Positions 43,186-51,521 of a stretch of 64,000 bases of DNA are shown in pieces. The notes beneath the pieces were generated by a model. It was not told the origin of the DNA. It searched no databases and was given only the letters and a program-made list of their open reading frames with translations. The translations under genes and the position numbers were made by a program. This DNA is from JANLSE01 sp038214135 (GTDB lineage: Bacteria; Chloroflexota; Chloroflexia; Chloroflexales; Roseiflexaceae): assembly GCA_038214135.1 (NCBI GenBank), contig JBBQSD010000016.1, forward strand, positions 1 through 64,000, given 5' to 3'. Positions within the stretch are counted from its first letter, which is position 1; each line of letters opens with the position of its first letter.

Positions 43186-44127
43186 TCAAGATGCATTCAG
43201 CAGCTTCGTCCACAGCATGCCCTCATACTGAATCGGCCTCTGGTTGGCCTTCTCAATCGCCAGATCGGCCATCGCGCTGACTGCCCAGTTAAAAAACCGT
43301 GCTTTGAGCGAATAGTAATCCATATCGGGAGCCGGGTTGGTGAAATCGATTGCGTAGGGGATACCATCACGCAGCGCAAACTCACATGTGTTCATGTCGT
43401 AGCCAAGTGCCGTTGTGATCTTGAGTGCATCGCTGACAATCCGATCATGCTCTTCAGGTGTGAAGAACCCTGGCTCATCGAAGTAGCGATTCGGATAGGG
43501 CTGGCTGACATCGAATTTCATCACCAGCACCTTCTCATGGCCAATCACGAAGCAACGGGCATATTTCTGCCAATCGATGAATTCCTGGAGCATCATACAC
43601 TCGGTGCCCGTCTGATCATAGGCACGCCAGAGTTCGCTCATGGAATTCAATTTGAAAACATTCTTGAACCCGCCGCCCGCCGATGGCTTGAGGATAACCG
43701 GGAAGCCGCCAACATGCGCAAGATGCTCTTCCCATGGAATACGATCCTTCAGGTTCCGCAGTGATTCGGGATGCACGATACCCTCGATATACGAATGTGA
43801 TGGCAGTGCTATCGATTTCGGGTGGGCCACGCCGATCTTGGCACAGATCGTCGCACCAACGAATTTATCATCGGCACTCCACCAGAATGGATTATTGATC
43901 ACATAGGTTCCACCGAGCATGGCTGTTTTTAGAAACGTGCGGTAGTATGGCACCTCATGCGAGATTCTATCGATAATCACAGCATACTCGGGTGCCTCGG
44001 CCATGTATGTGCCGCTGAGCTGAACGAATTCGGCTACCACACCGGCATTGCGGCGATTCACTTCCTCAATGAATGCCTGCGGCCAGGTATTCTCACGACC
44101 AACCATAATGCCAATCTTCTTGGTCAT
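43186..44127 (-). CDS. ATP-grasp ligase (RimK-like)
   Basis: 313 residues. N-terminal pre-ATP-grasp domain (KIGIMVGRENTWPQAFIEEV), then the ATP-grasp core: FPVILKPSAGGGFKNVFK (nucleotide-binding loop), MMLQEFIDW (hinge), and Mg-ligating YAIDFTNPAPDMD near the C-terminus. Probably ligates an amino acid or carboxylic acid to an acceptor. Belongs with the GCS2 and permuted ATP-grasp genes downstream on the same strand and two alpha/beta hydrolases upstream. ATG 44127 has AAGGAGCAG upstream. Confidence 0.85.
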   Translation of the reverse strand: MTKKIGIMVGRENTWPQAFIEEVNRRNAGVVAEFVQLSGTYMAEAPEYAVIIDRISHEVPYYRTFLKTAMLGGTYVINNPFWWSADDKFVGATICAKIGVAHPKSIALPSHSYIEGIVHPESLRNLKDRIPWEEHLAHVGGFPVILKPSAGGGFKNVFKLNSMSELWRAYDQTGTECMMLQEFIDWQKYARCFVIGHEKVLVMKFDVSQPYPNRYFDEPGFFTPEEHDRIVSDALKITTALGYDMNTCEFALRDGIPYAIDFTNPAPDMDYYSLKARFFNWAVSAMADLAIEKANQRPIQYEGMLWTKLLNAS

Positions 44128-44150
44128 ATACTGCTCCTTAAGGGTATATT

Positions 44151-44199
44151 TCCGTCAGGGCGCATCTGACGGGCTTGTACGGGCGCGATATATCGCGCC
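44151..44199. repeat. Two adjacent palindromes
   Basis: CCGTCAG / CTGACGG hairpin (44151-44172) followed by the perfect 18-base palindrome GGCGCGATATATCGCGCC (44182-44199). The second is preceded by TGTACGG, as is the palindrome array at 50207, so both may belong to one element family with different cores. Confidence 0.75.
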
Positions 44200-44237
44200 A
44201 CTGCGGATCTCGATCTTTTATATGAGCCATGAGGCTA

Positions 44238-44918
44238 CTAACCAATATGTTCCCTGAAAAAGGCTAACGTGCGCTGCCAGGAATCGCCAGCGGCGGCGGC
44301 ATCATAATTGGAGCCATGATCATTCATAAAGGAATGTTTTGCACCATCATAGATCTTTATATCGTGGGGGATGGCATATTCACCCAGCGTTGTATCGAGT
44401 TTGCGGCCTGCGCCTGTCGTGAAATCACCAGTTGGGTAGGAGCCGACCACCGGGCAGAGCCGCCGAACTGCCTCAAGCGGACGTGGGTTCATGCCATAGT
44501 ATGGTGCAATCGCCTTCAGCCGCTGATCGGTGCAGGCCCAGGCAATCGCAAACCCGCCACCCATACAATAGCCAACCGCACCAACCCGCTTTGGGTCAAC
44601 TTCAGGCCGCGCCGAAAGCCAATCCAGCGACGCTTTGAGATCGTGAATACCGCCATTATCGGTCGAATTGAAGATCATGCCACCAAAGAACCGAAGCATG
44701 CAGATCGCCCGATTGCGATTGGCAAACAGATCGACCGAGAGCGTCACATAGCCCTGTTCGGCATAACGGCGGGCAATATCCTGCATGTTCTCATTCAGCC
44801 CAAACACTTCGTGAATAGCGATCAGCGCCGGGTGTGGGCCAGGGCCATCGGGCAAGGCTAGGTAGCCTGCCAACGTTTCGCTACCCGAGCGGAAGGTGAT
44901 CGATTCGGTTTGAACAGG
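44238..44918 (-). CDS. Dienelactone hydrolase family protein
   Basis: 226 residues from ATG 44918 (a GTG ten codons upstream is possible). Alpha/beta hydrolase with a Cys nucleophile in VGYCMGGGFA, His in DGAKHSFMND, and Asp expected between (VVGSYPTGD); these make a DLH-type triad. The N-terminal segment ALIAIHEVFGLNENMQDIARRYAEQG is typical. DLH proteins open lactones or cleave esters; the true substrate is not known. Placed between an esterase (39 bp upstream) and an ATP-grasp ligase. Confidence 0.93.
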   Translation of the reverse strand, partial: PVQTESITFRSGSETLAGYLALPDGPGPHPALIAIHEVFGLNENMQDIARRYAEQGYVTLSVDLFANRNRAICMLRFFGGMIFNSTDNGGIHDLKASLDWLSARPEVDPKRVGAVGYCMGGGFAIAWACTDQRLKAIAPYYGMNPRPLEAVRRLCPVVGSYPTGDFTTGAGRKLDTTLGEYAIPHDIKIYDGAKHSFMNDHGSNYDAAAAGDSWQRTLAFFREHIG

Positions 44919-44957
44919 CATTCGGCGGCTTCCCTTCACATGAACCACGGCATTATG

Positions 44958-45677
44958 TTAATTCGCACCATTGATATACAACTGGATCATTCTATGCCAG
45001 TATGGCCAATCGTGTGCCCAGCCATCCCATAATCGCAGTGCATGCCAGATCCCTTTTGACCACAGCGCATCCGAGAGTTGGGTATTGGTGTTCGCCGCCG
45101 TATCATCACGGCCAATCGCCATAATAATTTCGAGCCGTTTGAGTTGATCGAGCTGGTGGCCTGCTTGAAGGCTCTGGATCATGGCGATTGGGTGGTGATA
45201 GTGGACTTCCTCATCATAATAGCCCTCCAGGAAGCGCGTCGTATCGTACAGGCCGGCGAAGGCCAGCACCCGATTGAAACGATCTGGGTGGCGCAGACCA
45301 AACAACATGGCATGAATGGCACCAAATGAGCAGCCATGCAGCATGGTGAACTGGTTCGCATTCTGGGAGCGGATCAGCGGCAGCACCTCATTGAGCACAT
45401 AGCGCTCATATTGATCATGGCGGTACAATCGTTCGCGGGGATGCATCGATTTCGCATACCAACTCTCGGCATCGACGCTATCGAGGCAATAGAGTTGAAC
45501 CCAACCCTGTTCGATCTGCTGCGACAATGCGCCGACCATGCCACGGTCTTCATATTCAAAAAAGCGGCCCTTCGATGTCGGGAAGACGATCACCGGCGCG
45601 CCAGCATGGCCAAAGACAAGCAATTCCATTGGCCGGTTCAGCGCGGGGCTGTGCCACTGATGGTAGGAGCGGTGCAT
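44958..45677 (-). CDS. Esterase, alpha/beta hydrolase fold
   Basis: 239 residues from ATG 45677 (MHRSYHQWHSPALNR). Nucleophile elbow HGCSFGAIHAM (Ser), acid near IGRDD, and His in WDGWAHDWPYWHRM. This type resembles esterase-D-like proteins often found beside ATP-grasp and GCS2 genes. The reading frame continues to 45782 but overlaps the divergent zinc-ribbon region. No ribosome site precedes the chosen ATG; TATACA lies 13-18 bases upstream as a possible -10 element, so the mRNA may be nearly leaderless. First gene of the minus-strand ligase/hydrolase group. Confidence 0.8.
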   Translation of the reverse strand: MHRSYHQWHSPALNRPMELLVFGHAGAPVIVFPTSKGRFFEYEDRGMVGALSQQIEQGWVQLYCLDSVDAESWYAKSMHPRERLYRHDQYERYVLNEVLPLIRSQNANQFTMLHGCSFGAIHAMLFGLRHPDRFNRVLAFAGLYDTTRFLEGYYDEEVHYHHPIAMIQSLQAGHQLDQLKRLEIIMAIGRDDTAANTNTQLSDALWSKGIWHALRLWDGWAHDWPYWHRMIQLYINGAN

Positions 45678-45812
45678 ATGCGCCGTTTCTGTATAATGCA
45701 AAGAATGAAGCATCGCAATGATACTGTGTAGCGCTACACCTGTCAAAATAATGCAACCAGAATGATCCAGCAAACGTATCATGCTACAGATAGACGAAAG
45801 GTAGCATCAGCT

Positions 45813-46493
45813 ATGCAAACGACATTCACAACATGCCAGAGCTGTGGCGGCGAAAGCCCCAGCAACGCACAATATTGTATTGAATGCGGCGAATCGCTGG
45901 CATTGGCGATTGGCCCAACAACCAAACTGGCCTCACCAACCTGCCCAAGTTGCGGATCGGAGAACCCTGTTGATGGGCAATTCTGTGCGATCTGTGGCCG
46001 CAGCATGCCGAATGTGAATACCGTTGGGCAGGCGTGGGTGCCACCCCAATCGATGCCACAGGCACGCTTGCGTCCACAACCAGCATCAATACCGAGTGTA
46101 CGGCCAAACCGTATTCCGGTGATACCGCCTGCTGCAATTCCGCCACCTGTACCGCCGATCCCACCACAACAGAGTTACCCACGCCCGATGACAGCCCAAC
46201 GCCAGTATCATCCTGTTCGGCGGCGTGGCATCGGCCCAGCCGGGATTGTGCTCATCTTCGGCATGGCTGCATTATTCTTGATGAAACTGATGAGTTGGCC
46301 GCTGTTTTTACTCGTTGGCGCAGCCGCCTTTCTGGTCTATCAGGCCGAACGTGGCCGCCTGAACCAGAGCCTGCGCATGGTTATTATGGCAGGAGCCGGC
46401 CTATTCGTGATGAGTAACCCACGCATGTGGCCGATTATGCTGGTGGCATTTGTGGTGATGAAACTTCTAGGGGGCAATCGGCGGATTTGGTAG
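45813..46493 (+). CDS. Double zinc-ribbon membrane protein
   Basis: 226 residues from ATG 45813. Two zinc ribbons of the CxxC...CxxC type: CQSCGG...YCIECG (about 8-27) and CPSCGS...FCAICG (about 43-62). A Pro-rich region (about 70-145, PPAAIPPPVPPIPPQQ) is followed by two to three hydrophobic segments from about 150 (GIVLIFGMAALFLMKLM, WPLFLLVGAAAFLVY) to the end. The ribbons face the cytoplasm and may bind protein or nucleic acid; function unknown. Divergent from the esterase gene across about 135 bp. Confidence 0.75.
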   Translation: MQTTFTTCQSCGGESPSNAQYCIECGESLALAIGPTTKLASPTCPSCGSENPVDGQFCAICGRSMPNVNTVGQAWVPPQSMPQARLRPQPASIPSVRPNRIPVIPPAAIPPPVPPIPPQQSYPRPMTAQRQYHPVRRRGIGPAGIVLIFGMAALFLMKLMSWPLFLLVGAAAFLVYQAERGRLNQSLRMVIMAGAGLFVMSNPRMWPIMLVAFVVMKLLGGNRRIW

Positions 46494-46516
46494 GTGATAT
46501 CTACACAATCCTGTAG

Positions 46517-46588
46517 GGGCGGTTCGCGAACCGCCCGCAATGCCGATCATTATGCATCATATCATAATGGGTGGTTCGCAAACCACCC
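46517..46588. repeat. Two GGGCGGTTCG-type palindromes
   Basis: A perfect 20-base palindrome GGGCGGTTCGCGAACCGCCC at 46517-46536 and a variant GGGTGGTTCGCAAACCACCC at 46569-46588 (8-bp arms), in the gap before the acyl-CoA dehydrogenase. Same family as the four-unit array at 50207-50329. Confidence 0.85.
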
Positions 46589-46626
46589 CGACCCTTGCCT
46601 CCTGAATACTCGCAAAGGAGCGAGCC

Positions 46627-47778
46627 ATGAACTTCGATCTCACCCCAGAACAGCAGCTCACCCGTGATGCCGTTCGTGATTTCGCCAACCGCGAGATCGC
46701 CCCCAAAGCCCGTCATGTCGATGAAACAGGCGAGTTTCCGCTCGAAACCTTTCACAAGATGGGCGCATTGGGCCTGATGGGCCTGCCCTTTCCAGAGGAG
46801 TATGGCGGAGCTGCCGCCGATAGTGTCAGCACTGCTATTGCAATCGAGGAAGTTGCGCGGGCATGTGGCTCAACTGCACTCGCCTATGCGGCGCATATTG
46901 GGCTTGGCTCGGCACCAATTGCGCTGTTCGGCAGCCATGCCCAGAAGGAGCGCTTCCTACGCCCTGCTGCGGAGGGCAAAACCATTGCTGCATTCGCCCT
47001 GACCGAACCCCATGCTGGATCGGATGCTGGTGCAACCCGCACAACGGCCCGGCTTGCTGGCGATCAATGGGTGATCAATGGTGCGAAGATGTGGATCACC
47101 AATGCGCCTGTTGCTGGGCACCTGATCGTTACTGCTGTCACCAACCCCGATGAAAAGCATGCAATCAGCGCTCTGATCGTTCCTGGCGGCAGCGCTGGCC
47201 TCAGCTTTGGCAAACACGAACCAAAGATGGGGTTGCGTGGTTCGCTCAGCACTGCCGTGATGTTCGATGATGTGCGGATACCGCATGATCATCTGCTTGG
47301 CACACGTGGCCGCGGCTTCATTCAATTCCTCAAAGTACTCGATGGTGGCCGGATCGGCATTGCGGCAATGGCGATTGGGCTTGCCCAGGCCGCCTTCGAT
47401 GTTGCCAGCACCTATGCCAAGGAGCGCAGCGCCTTTGGCAAGCCAATTGGTGCCTATGAATCGATCTCGAATATGATCGCCGATATGGCACTTGGCCTGC
47501 ATGCCGCCCGGCTTATGCTCTATCAGGCAGCCTGGTTGCGCGATGCCAATCGGCCCTATAGCCGTGAAGCGGCAATGGCCAAACTGTATGCCTCCGAAGT
47601 TGGTGAACGAATCTGCCGCGATGCCATTCAGGTGCTTGGCGGCTATGGGTACAGCCAGGAATTTCCGCTCGAACGGATCTACCGCGACCAGCGCCTGCTC
47701 ACGATTGGCGAGGGTACATCCGAGATTTTGCGAGTTGTGATCGGTCGGCACATCCTTGGCGATTTCGTGGGCAAATAA
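46627..47778 (+). CDS. Acyl-CoA dehydrogenase
   Basis: 383 residues, FAD-dependent alpha,beta-dehydrogenation of acyl-CoA, electrons passing to ETF. Signatures: ALTEPHAGSDAGATRTTA (flavin-binding), GFIQFLKVLDGGRIGIAAMAIGLAQAA, QVLGGYGYSQEFPLERIYRD, and RLLTIGEGTSEILR with Glu in the usual catalytic position. Typical short-chain/branched-chain type length, so it could act in fatty acid or branched-chain amino acid breakdown. ATG 46627 has AAAGGAG six bases upstream. Single gene. Confidence 0.95.
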   Translation: MNFDLTPEQQLTRDAVRDFANREIAPKARHVDETGEFPLETFHKMGALGLMGLPFPEEYGGAAADSVSTAIAIEEVARACGSTALAYAAHIGLGSAPIALFGSHAQKERFLRPAAEGKTIAAFALTEPHAGSDAGATRTTARLAGDQWVINGAKMWITNAPVAGHLIVTAVTNPDEKHAISALIVPGGSAGLSFGKHEPKMGLRGSLSTAVMFDDVRIPHDHLLGTRGRGFIQFLKVLDGGRIGIAAMAIGLAQAAFDVASTYAKERSAFGKPIGAYESISNMIADMALGLHAARLMLYQAAWLRDANRPYSREAAMAKLYASEVGERICRDAIQVLGGYGYSQEFPLERIYRDQRLLTIGEGTSEILRVVIGRHILGDFVGK

Positions 47779-47914
47779 TTAGTACCTACGATTGACTATC
47801 GTTTACGATTGTTCATCGTTGGATAACGAATCTGCAAGCGAGAATGGCGCAGATTGTCAGCGGTTGTGCGGAAGGAAGGCATAGACTACTCGTTATGGTA
47901 GCGTAAAGCACGCA

Positions 47915-49789
47915 ATGAGTGGGGCTATGAACCAAACCAAACAACCGCCGCTCGCAGGACGGCCGCGACGCCGTAGCTGGCTCGACATTCTGCTTCTTCA
48001 GCCATTGAGTACCAGTCCTCAGGTCGCACTCGTGCTCACCCGCCGAGGCCGCGTCTTCAGTATCATTCCCGCCGGAAGTACACGCGTCATTTCGGATTAT
48101 TTCGATTGGCCGTGTGAGATTATCGAAGTCGATGCACGCGAGCGGCAACTTGCGCTTCATCTGCCGCTTGAGTCGCGCGATAGCGGGCGCTGTTTCCAGG
48201 CATCGATTCAGATTGTCTATTCCGTTGTGCGGCCCGAACGGGTGGCGCTCGAAATCGATGATGCACTTGGCGAACTAGAACGAACAATTACCGCAGCAGC
48301 TCAGATTACAGCTCGCTCATTGACGATCGATCACCCTGCTACCCTGAAAGAGTCCATTCTCGAACTACTGCAACGCGGTGGTTCATTGGCGATCCGCATT
48401 GCATCCCTGGGCTTGGCATTACGTCGAGCCGATATCACGGTTGATATTGGCGCTGCTGATCGCGAGTTTGCAGAACGGCTCTACGAACTGCAACGCGAGC
48501 GATCGTTTGCGTGCCGAATTCTGGCAGAAAGCCTCGATCCACGGATCAGCTTTGAGGTTCAGGTTGCTAGCTCGTATCGCTACCGATCACGGGTCATGCT
48601 CAATAGCGGCGTGGATGATGCAGAATTCACGATCCGCGAGATCGTTGCGAAATCCATGCGCAGGGTTAGTATTGAATATGCGCCACACGAATATCGGGAG
48701 GCAGCCCATGCAATGACGGAAGCACTGCGCAGCAACCCGATCCTAAATGCCGAGCTTGCTGCTGCTGAACTTGAACTCATACGGCCGGTTGTGGATATTC
48801 ATCCAGCCCGCCCGATGCTTACAGCAGTAATGCAAGCACGCCTCCTGCCTACACCAGCCTATGCCGATGATGATCCATTTGAGCGGATGTTGCCAACAAT
48901 CACAACAGCCACAACTGCCCCACAACTGCCAATCATCACACCACCACCTGCTATTGCCGCTGCACCCACGCCAATACACGCTGTTACTTCAGATGAGTTC
49001 ATGCGCACAGCCCCAACAGCCAGCGTAAACCATGAGCCTACCCAGGATCTATGGAACGATGACGAAAGCGATTCGCGCCAACCGGATGTTGCCCAACTCG
49101 AACAACCTGCTCAACCCGTGATCAACCAACTCGATGAAACCGATACAAGCGGATGGCGTGTCGATACACAGCTCTTTGGATCTGCGCCAACAACACAACC
49201 AGAACCACTGCTTCCGAGCTGGTTACAGGGATGGAGTGCCGTTCAGCGTGAGTTCGCTCATGATGACGTAGAAGAAATGGCAGAAGAAGGAATGGCAGAG
49301 GAAGCACCAGAAGAAATGCCAGAAGAGCAAGCGGATTGGTTCGAGGAAGAAACGATTGCGTCGAATCAGGCCATCCCGAATATGCAACCAATTGCACCAG
49401 TAGAGGCTCCATCGGCAGCATTCGTAGCAAGTGTTCCAGCACCAGCAGCGCCTATTCTTTCATCGGCGGCGCAGGATATTGCGGCGCAGATCTCACGCTG
49501 GCTGCACCTGCTCCGTTCGGATGGGGACGAGGAATTCGAGCGGCTGGCGCTTGTCATTATGGAACAACCTGATCGATTGCCTGCTGTGCTCAATGGGCTT
49601 ATTCGCGATCCGGCAATCCTGCGTGGCGCGAACAACCCCCCCTACCAGCGTTGCCTGGCCGATGAACTATCGAATTATATTCAACTACCAAGCCCGCCGG
49701 CATGGTTAGCGGAAGCACCAACCGAGATGAGCGATATATCGAGCCATACCGATCAACAAACCCTCCCCGAATGGCTACGAGTCCGATAG
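47915..49789 (+). CDS. SPFH/band-7-like protein with acidic tail
   Basis: 624 residues, not confidently assigned. Residues about 30-290 resemble an SPFH/band-7 domain: LVLTRRGRVFSIIPAGSTRVI, FQASIQIVYSVVRPE, LGELERTITAAAQITARSLTIDH, then the helical SFACRILAESLDP segment. No membrane anchor is obvious. The middle (about 310-430) is Pro/Thr/Ala-rich and low in complexity. Residues about 440-485 are extremely acidic (EEMAEEGMAEEAPEEMPEE), and a final 110-residue domain (ISRWLHLLRSDGDEEFERLA) follows. Starts at 47915 or four codons later. It is 21 bp upstream of a small membrane protein, then a AAA protein and a Ser/Thr kinase, suggesting a membrane-associated signalling unit. Confidence 0.65.
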   Translation: MSGAMNQTKQPPLAGRPRRRSWLDILLLQPLSTSPQVALVLTRRGRVFSIIPAGSTRVISDYFDWPCEIIEVDARERQLALHLPLESRDSGRCFQASIQIVYSVVRPERVALEIDDALGELERTITAAAQITARSLTIDHPATLKESILELLQRGGSLAIRIASLGLALRRADITVDIGAADREFAERLYELQRERSFACRILAESLDPRISFEVQVASSYRYRSRVMLNSGVDDAEFTIREIVAKSMRRVSIEYAPHEYREAAHAMTEALRSNPILNAELAAAELELIRPVVDIHPARPMLTAVMQARLLPTPAYADDDPFERMLPTITTATTAPQLPIITPPPAIAAAPTPIHAVTSDEFMRTAPTASVNHEPTQDLWNDDESDSRQPDVAQLEQPAQPVINQLDETDTSGWRVDTQLFGSAPTTQPEPLLPSWLQGWSAVQREFAHDDVEEMAEEGMAEEAPEEMPEEQADWFEEETIASNQAIPNMQPIAPVEAPSAAFVASVPAPAAPILSSAAQDIAAQISRWLHLLRSDGDEEFERLALVIMEQPDRLPAVLNGLIRDPAILRGANNPPYQRCLADELSNYIQLPSPPAWLAEAPTEMSDISSHTDQQTLPEWLRVR

Positions 49790-49810
49790 GATGATGGGAG
49801 AATAATTCTG

Positions 49811-50170
49811 ATGGAGCTTCTGACAACACTTCTGGCAATTCTGGATGAACCATCGACCACACCGCTGTCGATTCTTTTCATCATTGTCATTCTCGAAACA
49901 GAACGTAATTGGGTGCGCGCCCGGCGGCGGCGTGGGTTTCGCTATAGCCCACTCTCGCATATGTTCGATGCGCTGATTGTGTTGCTAGGGTTGATAGCGA
50001 CTGCGGCGATTGTGCGTGGCGCCCTCGCCGCAACCATGATCTCATTCATGGCGATTCTGGCACCATTCGCATGGGCAATTGGCCTCGTCCTCATCCTTGC
50101 AATTGGGATCTCTCTCATCCGCCGATTTGGCCCCACGCCCGAACAATCATCGACGACGAACAACGGGTAG
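49811..50170 (+). CDS. Small three-helix membrane protein
   Basis: 119 residues, not recognised. Hydrophobic segments: MELLTTLLAILDEPSTTPLSILFIIVIL (about 1-28), ALIVLLGLIATAAIVRGALAA (about 54-75) and MAILAPFAWAIGLVLILAIGISLI (about 80-104), with a basic loop between the first two (RNWVRARRRRGFRYSP). GGGAGAA lies 12 bases upstream. It begins 21 bp after the SPFH-like gene and is probably its partner. Confidence 0.7.
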   Translation: MELLTTLLAILDEPSTTPLSILFIIVILETERNWVRARRRRGFRYSPLSHMFDALIVLLGLIATAAIVRGALAATMISFMAILAPFAWAIGLVLILAIGISLIRRFGPTPEQSSTTNNG

Positions 50171-50206
50171 GGGTACATTGCGATGCCCCGGATACAATGA
50201 CTGTAC

Positions 50207-50329
50207 GGGCGGTTCGTGAACCGCCCGTATTGCCCCATGATGGGCGGTTCGCGAACCGCCCGTATTGCCCTGATGGGCGGTTCGCGAACCGCCCGTATTG
50301 CCCCATGATGGGCGGTTCGCGAACCGCCC
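50207..50329. repeat. Tandem array of four 20-base palindromes
   Basis: GGGCGGTTCGCGAACCGCCC (first copy GTG instead of GCG) at 50207-50226, 50242-50261, 50275-50294 and 50310-50329, separated by the near-identical spacers GTATTGCCCCATGAT, GTATTGCCCTGAT and GTATTGCCCCATGAT. Periods are 35, 33 and 35 bp. The near-identical spacers rule out a CRISPR. It fills most of the 261-bp gap before the AAA gene. Confidence 0.9.
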
Positions 50330-50431
50330 CTACTACCATCCATTACCACCCCAAACCCTCGCCCTTCGACGATGGCATGGTATACTCTCATAAATGATTC
50401 TATTTGCCATGGGAGAATTACCAGCCATACC

Positions 50432-51415
50432 ATGCCAGAAAACCCCTTTACAGAACGTGGGCGCATCACCAATTCAGAACGATTTATTGGCCGTTGGGGT
50501 GAATTATCGCTGCTCTTCGACCGAATCGAATCCCGAAGGCCGGTTCTGATCCATGGTGTGGCCGGAATCGGTAAATCATCGTTGATCACCCATGTTGTGC
50601 AATCGGCTGCCCTGAATCTCGAACGCCCCGATCTGCGGGCATTCTATCTTGATCTGCGCGGAGCAACCGGAACAGCGCAGATCTATAACACATTGATCAA
50701 TGCACTTGGCCAGCGTGGCGATACAAATGCAGCATTTGAGGTTGCCCTGGCAACCTTCGATCGACCAGTGCTAATCTGCCTCGATCATGCCCATACAATC
50801 CTCAAAACCGATTGGGGCGATGGGCTACTGGAAGCACTGGCGCGGATGGTGCGTAGCGGTGCGATCATGCTGGTTGTCGCATTAACCGGTGATCCACCAC
50901 TGTTGAGCGAGCGCTTCGCCATGATCGGATTGGGGGCATTCGCACCAACCGAAGTTCGGCTGCTCACAGAAACCTACCTAGAAGAGACGGATGTCACCTT
51001 TACACCACGCGAGCTCGATCAACTAGCAACCCTCAGTGCTGGGCATCCGGCCTATCTGCAACGCGCCGCCTTTCATCTCTTTCGGGCAAAACTAGATCCA
51101 CAGGTGCATTGGCGCAGCGAATACCTGGCCGAGGCCCATGATCAACCAATTCCTGGTGCGCCATTACCACCAGCTGTATTCACAGGCAATGATGATGGCA
51201 ATGGGTTTCGCGCACAGTACGATAGCGCTGATGGAGAAATCATCCGATCCGGGCCGCCGCTCCTGGCAGTGCCAGAACCACCAGCCATATTGCTCTATCT
51301 ACTACCGATCTGTGTAGGCATCCTAATTGCGATTGCGGGGTTTCCAATCATTGGGGTGCTATTTGCTCTATTGGTGACAGGAGTACTCTGGTTCCGCAAT
51401 CGTACGCTACGCTGA
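50432..51415 (+). CDS. STAND-like P-loop ATPase with C-terminal membrane segments
   Basis: 327 residues from ATG 50432. N-terminal RERFIGRWGELSLLFDRI-type sequence (here SERFIGRWGEL) and Walker A LIHGVAGIGKSSLITHV at about 42-56; Walker B RPVLICLDHAH near residue 115; a winged-helix-like sensor region (LDQLATLSAGHPAYLQRAAFHLF) from about 200. Near the C-terminus two hydrophobic segments (AILLYLLPICVGILIAIAGFPIIGVLFALLV). So it resembles the ATPase half of STAND regulators, anchored in the membrane with no fused effector. Preceded by an extended -10 (TGGTATACT at about 50376-50384). Confidence 0.8.
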   Translation: MPENPFTERGRITNSERFIGRWGELSLLFDRIESRRPVLIHGVAGIGKSSLITHVVQSAALNLERPDLRAFYLDLRGATGTAQIYNTLINALGQRGDTNAAFEVALATFDRPVLICLDHAHTILKTDWGDGLLEALARMVRSGAIMLVVALTGDPPLLSERFAMIGLGAFAPTEVRLLTETYLEETDVTFTPRELDQLATLSAGHPAYLQRAAFHLFRAKLDPQVHWRSEYLAEAHDQPIPGAPLPPAVFTGNDDGNGFRAQYDSADGEIIRSGPPLLAVPEPPAILLYLLPICVGILIAIAGFPIIGVLFALLVTGVLWFRNRTLR

Positions 51416-51521
51416 CTGCAAATAGTGGCACTAACTCCGTTATGCTATACTACAGATCCAGAAAAACATATAGCGATACGCCAGCATTATACCTGCCGAA
51501 GAGCTACATGGAGGGGCACAC

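Noticed and set aside
50207..50329. CRISPR-like array of four regularly spaced repeats
   Set aside because: The spacers are almost identical to each other and only 13-15 bases long, the repeats are perfect palindromes that also occur singly elsewhere, and there are no cas genes.
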